Assembly (NCBI GenBank): GCA_951799445.1
Contig: OX637294.1
Location: 20,299,452-20,363,451 of the forward strand
Length of the DNA stretch: 64,000 bases
Direction of reading: 5' to 3'
From: Pseudisothecium myosuroides
Taxonomy: Eukaryota > Streptophyta > Bryopsida > Hypnales > Lembophyllaceae
Shown piece by piece: positions 12,946 through 24,494 of this stretch. The notes beneath the pieces are model-generated. The model had not been told where the DNA came from, did no database searches, and saw nothing but the letters and a program-made list of their open reading frames with translations. The translations under genes were made by a program, and so were the position numbers. How positions within the stretch are numbered: the first letter of the stretch is position 1; every line of letters begins with the position of its first letter.

Positions 12946-14248
12946 TACTTGGAGCTCCAACCTTTTGCCCTTTCAAAGAAGGTTTATAGTACTAGTATAA
13001 GTAAGGCAAGAAAGGTCATATTCATTAAATGAGAATGTGGATTCTCATTTCAATCATGATCCTAAATTTAGTATACAAAAGTGTTCATTAAATTGAAACG
13101 ATTCAATAAATTGAGACTGATCATTGACACTGCAATGGTTTCTTTTATGAATTGTACTTGAAAATCTGAGTGAATAATCTCTAACAATCACTTTTTCACC
13201 ATCAATATTTCTTACTTTTAGAAAAAATTAAACTTCCCAAAGTCTGGGGATATATTCAGACTTCTTTCCTCCTAAATTTGCTACCCAACTAGGGGAATAA
13301 CTTTGTCATAAACACGAGTGCTTCAAAATAATACAAATTGAATTTGAACTCATGTTGAAATCCTCACAAAAATGCAACATCAATCACAAATTCAAATTGC
13401 AACATGAATCCAAAAAAGAGAAGGTAGAACAACCCAATGCCACCAATCACCCAATTCTGACATCTAGTGGACCCTCCAATTTGTGTTTGTCACCCATCCA
13501 TTACCACAATCTTTGCAACTCTTTAGCATCATGATGATGCACTTGGGAAGGGGTTACATTAGTCTACATGAGTCTACCCACTCTTTACCAATTTAGTCCC
13601 AAAATACTTTGAAAAATCACAGAAAATTCATTTATTTGTTGGAGTGTCTTGATTCTACTTGCAAATGGCTACCCTCAAACTTCTCAATCTCTGAAAAATA
13701 CGTGAGTTGACAAATAGATTCTCCAAGATAGCAAATCTTGGTAATAGACATGTTTACCTTATCCAAAAGAGTGTTCAGACCTCAAGGGTTCAAAACAGCA
13801 ACCCTAGAGTAATTGAACTGATTTCTTTAGAATAAGGGCTGAATGAAAATGTAGACAAGCCTACTGTGCCTTAGACTCGCAACACGTCGTCACAAATCCA
13901 AATGAGTTCAAGTTACCGAGCAAAATTTCAAACGATCAGATCAAACCATTCACCGACATAGGAAGCTGGTATGCTTCGAATGGCAAAAGGCAAGATCCTA
14001 CATACATACAGTACTGAAAATGGCGAATTAATTTGAAAATAATAAGAACCAATACGATATGGCTACCAACGACCACATGTTACATTGTGATCTAATATTT
14101 TTGACGTTCAAATACAACAAATACCGGTAATTGGTTCTCTCCTCCCCAAAACATGGTCATTTAAAATCAACGATCAAATCTGTGGAACAGCAAAGAAATC
14201 ACATCTATTATAGTTTGGAGTTTACATCGGCAAAACTGTGTGAATATT
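12946..14248. other. AT-rich intergenic DNA and GRWD1 3' flank
   Basis: No gene is supported. The portion nearest 14249 should contain the 3'UTR of the minus-strand WD40 gene. Confidence 0.5.
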
Positions 14249-17200
14249 TCACACGGCCATCGCATCAGGATCGGCTGATAAATTGTCAAGATTAGCTGGC
14301 CTCAAGATGTTGAATCCATCTCCTGCTGTTGACATCAGCATCCCTTGTATTTGAGGATGCCAATGACACTCCTTCAGATCCTTCTGCCCCTGTAATAAAC
14401 AATCCAAAACAAAGTTAGGCTTGAATAGTACCTTCCACTTCTTGAGAAGCACGCAGGATTTCATTAACAATTAGATGTCCAAGAGTCAAAAGAAGTAGCG
14501 GGTGCAAAAAATGGGAAAAGATTTCTGAGTATCACTCTGCATCTAAGGGAGAAAGAAACCAAAATTCTGAAAGTTACATTGTATCATCACCTCTCTTCTC
14601 AGATGGGTTTAGGGTTTAGGGCTAAACTCGAAAAAAAATCCTTGCTGACGCAATACGTGATTACCTGATGGACAAAAAGCAGCTGAGGGGGTAAATCTTC
14701 AGGAACCTCTGCTTGTTTTTGTTTCAATTGGGCTTGATACTGAGCCTCTTCTTCGGGATCCCTTTCTAATGCAAAGTCCCATATTCTGAAGTCATAAACA
14801 CATAAGTCATAAGTCACTAACGGAGTAAAATCCAAGAATTACAGAAAATAATAATAACAAAACTCCAGAAACACAAAGTTCTAAGAGCTGGTTTAGAAGA
14901 ATACGTCAATTGGTGATCAGCCGAGGTAACAGCAAGTGTGGACGATTCATGAGGGCTCCACTCAATAGATGTTATGGGAAGTGTGTGGTACTTGAAATGA
15001 GCCACAAATGTATCCTCCTGCAATTGAGAGATTTAGTATGCACAATAGAATAGAGGAATCCACTGATTCTCTACACATTTCTAAAAACGAAGTCATGAAC
15101 GATAACTGAAGATCGTATGACCCTTGTAAAACAAAAAAGAGTACCTTTAGGTTTCTCAAATCCCAAATCCTGAAGGTTCCGTCATCACAACCTGAGGCAA
15201 TAAAACAACTCGCTAGCCTGTTACCACAGGAAAGAGTTAGATGAAATCATTTCACTGAAGCTATTTTCCTACTGCTATTTATTCTGTTGTAACGTTCCCT
15301 CACCTTGAAAGCACATGAGCAAGATTAATCACAACATCAATACTAGAACACGCATAGTTCTGTAAAATTGGCTTCCGAGGTTGCTCACGAGCATCCTTAG
15401 CAGATGTCAACAAAGGCATCCTCACAAACCCAAACAACTGGAGACCAAAAGAGGCAATCCAGCTTCATACCGATTCCAAGAAATAACATTGATATCAGCA
15501 TTGTGAGCTTTGATTGAGATTGCAGAGCCTTGACGACTACGTGTGTCCCAAATTCGCAAAGTACCATCCACAGAACAAGACGCAAAAACGTCTGCTTCGG
15601 TTGGACTCCACTGCAGAGCACCAAAGAACATAGCGCACAAGTTACCTTCCAGCCTTGGTCCAAATACCATCACCAACAAAATAACATCGCTCACAAATAG
15701 CCGCGGCATTTCTCAGCTAGAAAACTAGCAGATGCACCTCTATTTACAACAGAGCGACAACTGGCACACCTTTGAGACAAAAATGCTACTTGCATCCATG
15801 ACTTTTGGCATGCCCCATAAAGTCATGAAGTGAACTATAGACTTTTTTGTGTACCTGTAGATCTTCGACACTAGCAGTGTGGCCCATGAATGGGGTCTTT
15901 TCAACCACCCACTTCCCTGCTGGTGTTGGCTCCCACAGATGGATAGCACTCTTACAATCCCCTTAAACAGCAAAAAGGATCAACTTATTTAGTTGCCAAT
16001 GTGAAGTACGTCAGGAAGTTTGGAGTTATTGACTGGCGTTAGACACAAACAAAGCAAAACTTGCACATAAACTTCTCCGATTAAAAAATAACATTAACTC
16101 GTTTGTGAAAATGCAAACAACGGCACAAATGTCCAAAAGATTAGTGACAAAAACCCGGCCTACCAGAAAGGAGACGACCAGCTGTAATCGGACTCCAATC
16201 AAGAGCATAGCCCTCATCTTTGTGCCCAGTGAAAATATGTAAAGGAGCTTGACGCACAGTGTTGGCTACGCCAGGAGCATCAGGTCCACTAGTTGCCATC
16301 GATCGAATGTGAGCTCCCATGTCCCATACCTGCAGAATCGGAACACGTTAAAAAGACGGCATGTCAACCTATAGAAAAGACAGACAAAAGCAAAAACAAT
16401 ACAAAACGTGGTATGCATAAACCTCAGATCACTTCACAATTTAGTCTCAACTCGAATGGTAGGCATGTAAACTTCCCAGAATTAATCCATGATGAAAGAA
16501 CCAGTACCTGAACGTAACCTGTGTCCGCCCAAGTGGCAACGATATGGGATTGTTGAGTCATAGCCCGAACTCTGTTTACACAGCCTTGATGAGCCACTAA
16601 ACGTACCTACAAAATTCAAAAGTAAAACTCCGATAAGCTGAAAACAGGTAGGACCTTTTCTCTACTCAAGTGCCACTAACAATTAAATGTTCACGCATTC
16701 AAACAGTAGCCCTTCATATTCATCCAGGAGCCGTTCAAACTCATACAGAGGCCGTTCACATTCATACAGGACAAGGAATATCTGTCTCGGCGTAGAGTAG
16801 AGAGTGATGGTGAGAAAAGAACTACACAAATTAGAAAAAATACTAACCAACATAATCTAGATGTGATCAGCTTGAAAGAGTTTACAAAATCTCAAGGAAG
16901 TTAACTCGTTGTTGCATTCCCACATTATGACAATTACAAAAGCACCACCAATTTGACAGGCCACATTAGCTATACTTTCAACAATTACAAAAGAAAACCA
17001 ATAATGCCACGGGGTATAATGAACATTTAGGAGCATAAAAAATGAGAAAATTAGTAGACTGACCTAAGTGATACGAGACACCACATTCTAAAACTGCCCT
17101 AGTGAACCTTTAAGCAAATCAATTTAAGGTTTAGCGTTCTAAGGAATTTGCAGACCTTGAGAATAGGTTTCTTGGACTGAGTTGGCTGATCCGGCGCGCT

Positions 17201-18564
17201 GGCCACATCCTCCTCCCCTTCTTCATCACTACTGCTCTCACTGTCACTAGCATCCCCATCGTCCAATTTAGACGGAGCTTTGGGAATTTTACCCGTCACA
17301 TTCGTCATGCGCACAACAGCGATTGCATTGTTGCCTGCTTGATCAGCCTGGAGATGTCCACACATTAAAGATGCTTCAGAAGTTCATTCGCTAAGTGATT
17401 CAAAGTGAAATGCTCCAATTGCTTCTGAAAGTACGGGTAAACATATGAGTGAAGACCACGAATCTACATCGGTATTAGCAAGCCGATTTTAGGTAATTCA
17501 ATCATGAATTTTCAACACTATTGCATTCAAGAATTGCCTGAACAAATGCAAACTAGATCTTGAATGCAACAGTGTCGCAATTGAAAACCAATTGTTTCAA
17601 CAGTTGCATTCAAGAAGAGCAATCAATAAACTAGGTCTAAACCCTAGAAAAAAAACCATACAAAACGAAAGCCGAGATCAACCTGCGTGCCGGCCACGCA
17701 CTGCAAAGAGTGCGGAAACTCTCGACGTAAAACTCCCAAGTCATCACGCATGACGTCAAAGCTACACCTCGGCAGAAAAAAACGTCCAAGTCAGAATTCG
17801 GCTGAACAGAGCATCGGTCGTGAGACAAAAACTGCATAACCGATACCATCTCCCTCCACCCGGTATGTAACCTAAAAAAACTCCTAGAATTGGATTCGAA
17901 CTTCTGGAATTTCTGCAATTATCTTAAAACGAGACGACCTAAAACAGATAAGCAGATTGATTTTTGATTCTCGTCGGAGCAGGAAGGATCCCTAGAAGCA
18001 GCAACTACCTTAAATCCACAGACTTCCAAGCAGACCTTCTTCTTCCATAATTTTCTCTTCTGTGACACAAATTGAGAAGCAGTTGCACTAAAGAGAAACC
18101 GGCAAGCGCCCTAATCACCAGGAGTACGACCAAAGTTCAAGTCTTTGAAACGGATCTTCGATGGAATCATCCCAAAGTTGGTCCACCCTAAAACCTAAAA
18201 CCTATCAAACCTATCATGCAAGAGTTCTATGATTTCGCCATAAACCTGAGGCATGGCCACCCGAGCTTGAAAGAATGGAGACACTGATACGCCGTGGGGT
18301 CGAATTGCAACTCCTCGTCTTCGCCCATCTCGTCCACGCCTGGCTGCCACACCTTGGCCTTCGTCGGCTCCTGTGATGCACTGGCGCCTGCTTCCTCCAT
18401 CTCCACTTCCTCGACATCTTCTCTGGCCTGCAACAAACAAGAGCTCTTGAGATTTTCACATCAGAAGCATTGAACAAGGGACGTTGGAATGGAAAGGAGG
18501 AAGGAATCGAAGGTACCTGCTTGGCCTTCTTGGCGCGCGCGCCTTTCTTCTTGGTGCGAGCCAT
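14249..18564 (-). CDS. GRWD1: GRWD1/Rrb1-like glutamate-rich WD40 protein (12 exons)
   Basis: Exons in transcript order: 18564-18517, 18427-18246, 17761-17683, 17347-17156, 16606-16508, 16329-16164, 15961-15855, 15610-15471, 15217-15145, 15017-14905, 14785-14665, 14389-14249. Phases are continuous and give 486 aa (family 446-470). The protein starts with a basic nuclear-type [15 protein letters not shown]. Next come an acidic segment and the H4-binding-like motif [18 protein letters not shown], then an acidic tract [16 protein letters not shown] (about 135-150). WD repeats end in HLWEP, RIWDT, RIWDL and TIWDF, and the C-terminus is [12 protein letters not shown]. Yeast Rrb1 and human GRWD1 chaperone ribosomal protein L3 during 60S assembly, and GRWD1 also binds histones. 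Exon 7 uses a less usual aag acceptor. Teloboxes upstream fit a ribosome-biogenesis gene. Confidence 0.95.
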
Positions 18565-18653
18565 GGGCAACAATCGGGAAGAGGGCTTGCAAAGGAAACG
18601 ATGACAAGTGCAAAGCTTAAACCCCAGCAAGACGGGACACACTAGCGAATCTT

Positions 18654-18694
18654 AAACCCTAAAACGCCTAAGAACCTTAAACCCTAAACCCTAA
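18654..18694. promoter_or_regulatory. Telobox cluster upstream of GRWD1
   Basis: AAACCCTAA occurs at 18654-18662, 18679-18687 and 18686-18694, about 90-130 bp upstream of the GRWD1 start codon. Teloboxes are enriched in plant promoters of ribosomal-protein and ribosome-biogenesis genes, which agrees with the function assigned to the gene. A further short repeat (aaaacgc, three times) follows. Confidence 0.65.
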
Positions 18695-18794
18695 ACGCAA
18701 AACGCAAAACGCAAGAGACTACGATGTAGTAAGCTTAACTCCATATTATCACTCGCTTTTTCCACTGTGACATTACAGAGGGTCGCGTATAGTA

Positions 18795-19632
18795 CAGTAG
18801 AACCTCTCTAAGTTGATCCTCTCTAAGTTGATAAACCTTTGTAAACTAATCATGTCAGACCGGTCCCAGATTGGGCCACAGATAGATAGATAGGAACTCT
18901 GGTCATCAAAGAAGGCCGGTGTGAATAAAGTGTCTATTCGTAATGACAATGAGCCAATGTCCACTGGATCAAGGGCCATTGATGCAAAATTACTCTTCCC
19001 TTTCGAGAATAGACACTTAAGTAAAAAGTAATCAATTAAAAGTAACCAAGATAAAAAGTATGTAGGTGGGTATGTTGTTGTTTGTTGTGTGTTTGTTTGT
19101 TTGTTTGTATTTTGTTTTTGTTTTTGTTTTTGTTTATTCTAGTGGGAGTGGTTGGTTGTTTTCTATCTTTCTTTTGTGTAGGATAATTGAACCAGCATAT
19201 TGTATGGCAATGGTGTTGCTTTAAAAGTGTGTTTAAGAGCAGTTTCAGGTAATTTGAGTTTAGTTTCAAGGATTTTCATTGAGGGAATATGTGTTGTTCC
19301 TCTAGCTCCTGTTGTAATGACAATGAGTGGGTCTACCTTCCATCCTTGGGCCATGATGCTATTTATTAATGGTTGGTATTTTTGAATTTTATTATCTATT
19401 GTTTCTTGTGAGAATTTGTCATTAAAATATGTGAATTCTATGAATTGTATTGTGAGATTGTTATCTGGATTAATTGGTGGATTGCTTTGGTAAGGGAGTC
19501 CTTTAACCCAAAGGATATCCGGGCCACATAACAAAGGCTGTGACTAAAAATGACCCTCTCTAAGTCAATAAACTTCTCTAAACCAATCTGTCAGACCGGT
19601 CCAAGACCGATCAGCTTAGAGAGGTTCTACTG
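18795..19632. mobile_element. Pogo/Tc1-mariner-like non-autonomous element (838 bp)
   Basis: The ends are inverted: CAGTAGAACCTCTCTAAG on the left and its exact reverse complement on the right, extending to 24 bp with one mismatch. TA flanks both sides (18793-18794 and 19633-19634). A subterminal cagaccggtcc block occurs near both ends. These features match plant pogo-like (Emigrant/Lemi1 type) Tc1-mariner elements, whose ends also begin CAGTA.AACCTC. A minus-strand stretch at 18790-18979 reads openly and could be a transposase remnant, but no DDE motif is visible. The centre has a GTTT/GTTTTT-rich simple repeat (19080-19136). Confidence 0.82.
19163..19534 (-). pseudogene. Retroelement-like ORF fragment inside the pogo-like element
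   Basis: A 123-codon open stretch contains QKYQPLINSIMAQGWKVDPL and TTGARGTTHIPSM. This resembles, from memory, a conserved segment found near the C-terminus of some retroelement or mobile ORFs; the exact family is uncertain. It has no start context and lies wholly between the two TIRs, so it is either captured sequence or a decayed part of the element's own gene. Confidence 0.35.
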
Positions 19633-19679
19633 TATTGCACTCACAGTAGATGCACTTTCCGGTGTACATAGCTCTTCGG

Positions 19680-20095
19680 ATCCATTCCATTTCCATTGTA
19701 AACTAGTATGCCCTGTGCCGTTGCCATAGCCAAATCAAAAGTAAAAGTCATTTTTAGAACCAAAAATAACTCAAAAATTAATAACTTTCCCACCATAGGT
19801 TCAAACGTCACAAAACAAAGCCCGTACATCCCTCCCCACAAACAGCTTTCCAATAATAAAAAAACATGACCAATTGACACATGGTTCAAAAAATACATAA
19901 TTTAGTATAATTTATAATTCTTAAGATCCAAAAATAACTAAAAAATCTACAACTTTGACATCGTAGGTCCAAACACCACAAAACAAAGCATGTGCACCCC
20001 TCCTCGCTGAGGGCTTTTCGAGGATACCAAGCATGCCACGAGAAGATGCACTCTCCAGGAGATCTCAACGTAACAAACAAAACAAACTAACTAAC
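19680..20095. repeat. Dispersed repeat, two tandem degraded copies
   Basis: Two adjacent copies (about 19730-19880 and 19920-20095) share a core with caaaaataact, then gttcaaacgtcacaaaac or gtccaaacaccacaaaac, then acccctcc. A third copy lies at about 57205-57460. The leading segment near 19695-19725 (ctagtatgccctgtgccgtt) also recurs near 57435. No coding sequence is present. Confidence 0.6.
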
Positions 20096-20486
20096 AAATA
20101 AACAACCAAACTTAAGGTATGGATCTCTCGGTTAAATATTCTCTTCCAATCTCCTCATTTCGATTTATAAGAGGCAACCCATTCCTAACCACTTAAGGAA
20201 TTCCATGTATCTGCAAGGCAACTGTCGTGATTGGATAAATTTTCCCCCGTGTAGCAATAGACTGTGGAAGGTTTCCATAATTTTCTAGATTTTTTTTCCG
20301 CAAAACATAATCATTGTGAATTTTTCAGCAGAAGATTTTGTTCCTCCCATCTAGTGATAATAGGGCTTGCTATTTCTGACCATGGGCTGAAAACAAAATT
20401 GATCAAAGGGTGGTTTCAATATTGAGAGTCTTGTAGGCAATCAAAATGCGCCACAACTACCCTGGGAACCAGACCCGCATAATAAA

Positions 20487-21444
20487 CCCCTAAAGTTCCA
20501 TGACTATGTTTTCACCGAAAACACTCAAAAACTGCCATTTTTAATACAAGTACCAAATTTTTGAAAAAAAAGCTTTTTTGATACATGTAACCGTAGGACT
20601 CGCCGTAGGATCTTATAGTAAACTAGTTTTAGAAGATGGAAAAAAAATTCCAATTTGCAAGGTGGAAAAAATTTCAGAATTTTCCACCTTGCGGATTGGA
20701 AGATATTAGCATTTGAATTGGCAAAAATCGTTTTTTTGTTCCTGAGAAAAATAAGGCAGCTGCACTTCACAAGGTCACATTTGTATGAAAAAATGTCCAA
20801 AATGGTGGTGCTTCTTTGAATTATTTTTCCTAAACAAGTTGGCTACATGCTTAAAATTTTTCAAATCATTTGGAATTGTACAACATATACAAAAAAATAG
20901 TAAGTAGAAAGAAGTAGAGAATGATCCAAAATACTAAATTGTTAAGAATTTAATTATGGAATTGAAAAATGTCAATCCCAATGGTTGTAATGTTGTAATT
21001 AAAAACCTAAATCTTATGATTTTTTTTTCAAAAAATATTAAAAATTGAGTTAAATAAACAACTTCAAAGTTTATTTCAGAGTAGAGAATCCGTAACTGCC
21101 CGCAAACTAAAAAAAACTCATAACTTTTTACTCATTGGTCGAAATGGAATGATTTAAAGCTTTCCACGTATATATAACTCTAGAAAACCAATTTCAAATT
21201 TTTATTTTTAAAAAAAGTGATTTTTTTAGATCTGCCCGGACTGCCCGCCTGGTGAAAAAAGTAATATATTAGGCCTTAACTTTTGATTCCTATTTTGAAA
21301 TGTCATGAAATTTAGTGCACATGAAAGATATTCCTTGTCCCCACCTTCTATTAAAATTTCAGCTTAAAATATGAAAATCTCTAGTCACATGTACCTGCCC
21401 AAAATTACTATGTTGCTAAAAATAGCAGGCTGGTCCTTTAGGGG
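20487..21444. mobile_element. TTAA-flanked CCCC-ended element (about 958 bp, piggyBac-like)
   Basis: It starts CCCCTAAAG after TAAA (20483-20486) and ends CCTTTAGGGG before TTAA (21445-21448). It is related to the copies at 26746-27660 and 42869-43802 and to the sequence ending at 58244; for example it shares cccaaaattactatgttgct before the right end with the 58 kb copy. It is AT-rich and has no transposase ORF. TTAA target duplication with ends beginning CCC is the piggyBac signature. Confidence 0.65.
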
Positions 21445-21448
21445 TTAA

Positions 21449-22582
21449 TGACCCTTCATCTCCTCCTTTATGAAAAGAGAACAACCTACATAGCCAGAAT
21501 GATCAGGAATGGATTGCCTCCATAGATCGCAGGACATTAAATCTATCTCACGAAGTGGGCCCAGTAGAATAAAAACGCAAAAATTGGAGGATAAAAGTAA
21601 AATCCTTGCCACTATTTTGTGCTGTCCCTAGGGTATGTTCTAGACCTCTCCTAGCTAATTTGGGGCCTCTGATTGCAAATATGAATTCAGAATTTGCAAA
21701 AGAATTCATGTGTGAAAAATAAAAAAATTCTGCATTTTCTTTGGGGATAAAATTTCTGCGTTTTTACCCTGCAGGGCCAACTTCGTGGGATGGGTTTAAC
21801 ATCCTCCCCAGCGAAAATTTTTGTGGCAAATAATCGCCAATCTCTACCTGAAAAATGGGCAGGCGAATTTTGAACAGGGCAATTTTAAAGAAAAATAAAA
21901 ATTTTCGCCTGAGGCCAACTAATAAGTTGGCCTCGGGTGCCTTGTCAACCGCCCCAAGGCTAGTCGCCATCGCCAAATGAGGCCTGCCAACCCTATTTCC
22001 TTCACCAACTACTTCTAGTCCCATTCTCTGTTGTCGCCACACGAGAGCTTCCTGCATGAATTCGCCAGCTCTTTTGCAAGAATTTTCGTTGTTCTTGTGC
22101 ATATCATTCGCCAGTTCTTGTTTGGTCCCACTGAAGTTGGTCACCAGTTGCAGTTTAGGTGAAAAGCAGGTTTAACTTAGGAAATCGTGATTAATGAGCG
22201 ATGGTGGAGATGAACGTGCTGAGAGTTGAATTTGGCGCCTTTGAAGCTTTATGAGCAAGTTCAGGGTTTAAGGATTTTGGGTGCGCTATTTCGGGTCGCC
22301 TTTAAGCTTGAGAGCTTCTTCTTTTTCTTGCATGGGCGAAATCTGGGAATCCATGGCAGTTTAGTTGATTTAGGTTTTAGGTGCAAAAGTTTTGCTGCCA
22401 ATGTGAGGTTTGTGGCTTTGCATCTCTAAAAGAGGAGGAAAGTGGCCCTCATCCATTTACTTCATTATGTATGCCACTAGAGTTAAAGGCCGTGGCTCTG
22501 ACATTTGGTGGGCAGTGTGGAAAGCATGGTGCCAAATAAGGCATAGTCTTGTTTTCCAGCAGCCAAAAGGAGCAGAAGACAC
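21449..22582. other. Intergenic sequence, no supported gene
   Basis: The stretch 21764-22144 (minus) is open for 126 codons and less AT-rich, but shows no recognisable domain, splice context or coding bias. The plus-strand stretches 22226-22429 and 22410-22601 are also unremarkable. Confidence 0.4.
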
Positions 22583-22998
22583 TAAGGTAGAAGGCTCATA
22601 AACCGACCATTTAAGGGCTGCTCCGCTTTTTTCATGTATTTCCTTGGATGGGAATATTTTTAGCTCATTTTTCAGACATGGAGAAGTTGATGAGGAATCT
22701 AACCCAAGTCGTTTTGTATTTTTCGGAGCATTTTTGAATTACTTATGAATTTTCAAACAAGTTGGGTCATAGGTCCCTATTTGTGACCCTAGGTCTTTCA
22801 TAAATGGTTCACTTGCAATTCTAAATAAAAATGGGGAAAGCAAAGAGAGTGATTGGCTCTTGCAATTAATAAGTCTTTTTTCCTTGGTTCATTCAATGAA
22901 TATAGTAGTCCATTTCAGAACCAACTCATGTCCATTTCACAGCCATTTATAGGGGCCATTCTTAATGCCCGAACTGTTCTTGAACCTTCTACCTTAGC
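22583..22998. mobile_element. Non-autonomous DNA element with AAGGTAGAAGG inverted ends
   Basis: CTAAGGTAGAAGGCTC on the left is matched by the reverse complement GAACCTTCTACCTTAG on the right. A related copy lies in opposite orientation at about 55487-55797, sharing the terminal block and internal parts (aaaattcataa, tttgggtt/tagat). Superfamily is not assigned because the target duplication is unclear. Confidence 0.5.
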
Positions 22999-23049
22999 AG
23001 ACAATGTATCTTCTGGAATGGTGAACTCTTAGATGAACACAACAACATG

Positions 23050-24494
23050 TTAGGAACTATACCTCACTCATATGGCAGCACCTGGATGAGAAAAGTGTGT
23101 TAACGATTAGAGACCTTTGGGACGCGAACTCCAGCAACTGGAAAACAAACAAGGAGCTGAAAACGACCTTCGGACGTAGCTTCACCCCAGTTAAAAAAAC
23201 AGAAATCTTAGCTGCGATCCCTAACTCATGGCCTTTGTTTCAATCCCCTCCTCTCCAGACTTTTGAATGGGTTGTCGAGGGCATATCAACTCTTTACCAA
23301 CTCAGTAGCTCTCAGGCAGGTATCTGTTTCTACAACTCCCACTTGCAGCTTTACAGTTGCAGGATCAATGAAGGACCACACGACCTCACAGGGAGAACGC
23401 TACGGAGGGCCAGAGTCATCACATATGGAGGGGAGCTCAACGGTATCAAAATTAACCCTAACCAACGTTACACAGGTAGAGTTTGGCTGCTTGGTGCTAT
23501 GCAGGACCTTATTTTAGATCCTGGAGAATGGAAGTGGAGCTCCGTCCAGGGCACGGACCGTGAATTCTTTAATTACTCCACTCGGTTGGGTTACTTTATT
23601 GGACTGAACGGGAAACCCTTTCGATCGAGACTCTTTACCAAGCTGGAACTCCTCAAGCTTACAGACTTGGAATGCAAACAAGCAACGACAATTATCTGGG
23701 ACAACAGATGACCAACCAAACTCCAGTTCTTTTTGTGGCTGATTAACTCCAGGGGCTGATTAACTCTAGGGGCCTTCCCACGGCAAGCTGGAGCTCCGCG
23801 ATGGGTTTCCCAGATGAATGGAAGAGTTGCCGTCTCGGCATTCGTGAGACCACTGAGTACGTCTTGTATGCGTGCAAATTCGCGAAGAAAGTTGGGAGGA
23901 AATTCCGCGCCATCCGACAAAGCCTTGACCAGCTATGCATTCCTTCATGGAGGGAGACGATTATGGGAGTCCCCTTGGTTCCTTCGATCAAGACGGGAAC
24001 TACACCCCGGCCAGTTTTAATTTCAACATTGCAAGTGATACCCTGCGTTCTACCACTCTTTGGTGGCTATGATGCGCCAAGAATTTGCTTCTGTTCAAAA
24101 ACCAACCCATTAACATTTCAGAAATTTGTTTTCAAGCCTGGCGAGATACCATCCTCGCAGGTATGGCTTACAGGAACCATCTTATTTCCTTTTATTCCAG
24201 CTATAGTGAGGAAAGACGCAATGCCATCAGCCAAGAGTTCCTTGAAACTTGGTGTAAGAATGGCGTCTTTTGCTCTGGTACTTTCAATCAGCTTGAGTGG
24301 CACCTGACCTTCAGCCCCCCGCCTAGGCTGACCCGCCTCAGGGAACCCAATTGAGGCCTTCTTCTCCTTCCTCTCAACCGCCCTCCCTCCTTGGAGGTTG
24401 GGCCGGTTTGAGGGGTAAAAGAAATGATTTCATGTATTCTTTCTGTATTTATTAATGCAATGGTCACCCTTTTTCAACAACAAAAAAAAAAAAG
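23050..24494 (+). pseudogene. 5'-truncated LINE (L1-type) 3' end with poly-A
   Basis: The 204-codon ORF at 23097-23711 begins TIRDLWDANSSNWKT, a typical segment near the end of plant L1 reverse-transcriptase polyproteins. After a stop at 23709-23711 the frame resumes with PTKLQFFLWLINSRGLPTA, a zf-RVT motif, and continues with a degraded ETTEYVLYACKFAKK block that corresponds to the zinc-knuckle region. The 3' end has a short UTR and a run of 12 A (24483-24494). Missing endonuclease and RT core, plus stops and frame breaks, show a dead, 5'-truncated insertion. Confidence 0.75.

Noticed and set aside
21764..22144. 126-codon minus-strand ORF as a gene
   Set aside because: There is no domain, no splice support and weak coding character; it overlaps nothing informative.
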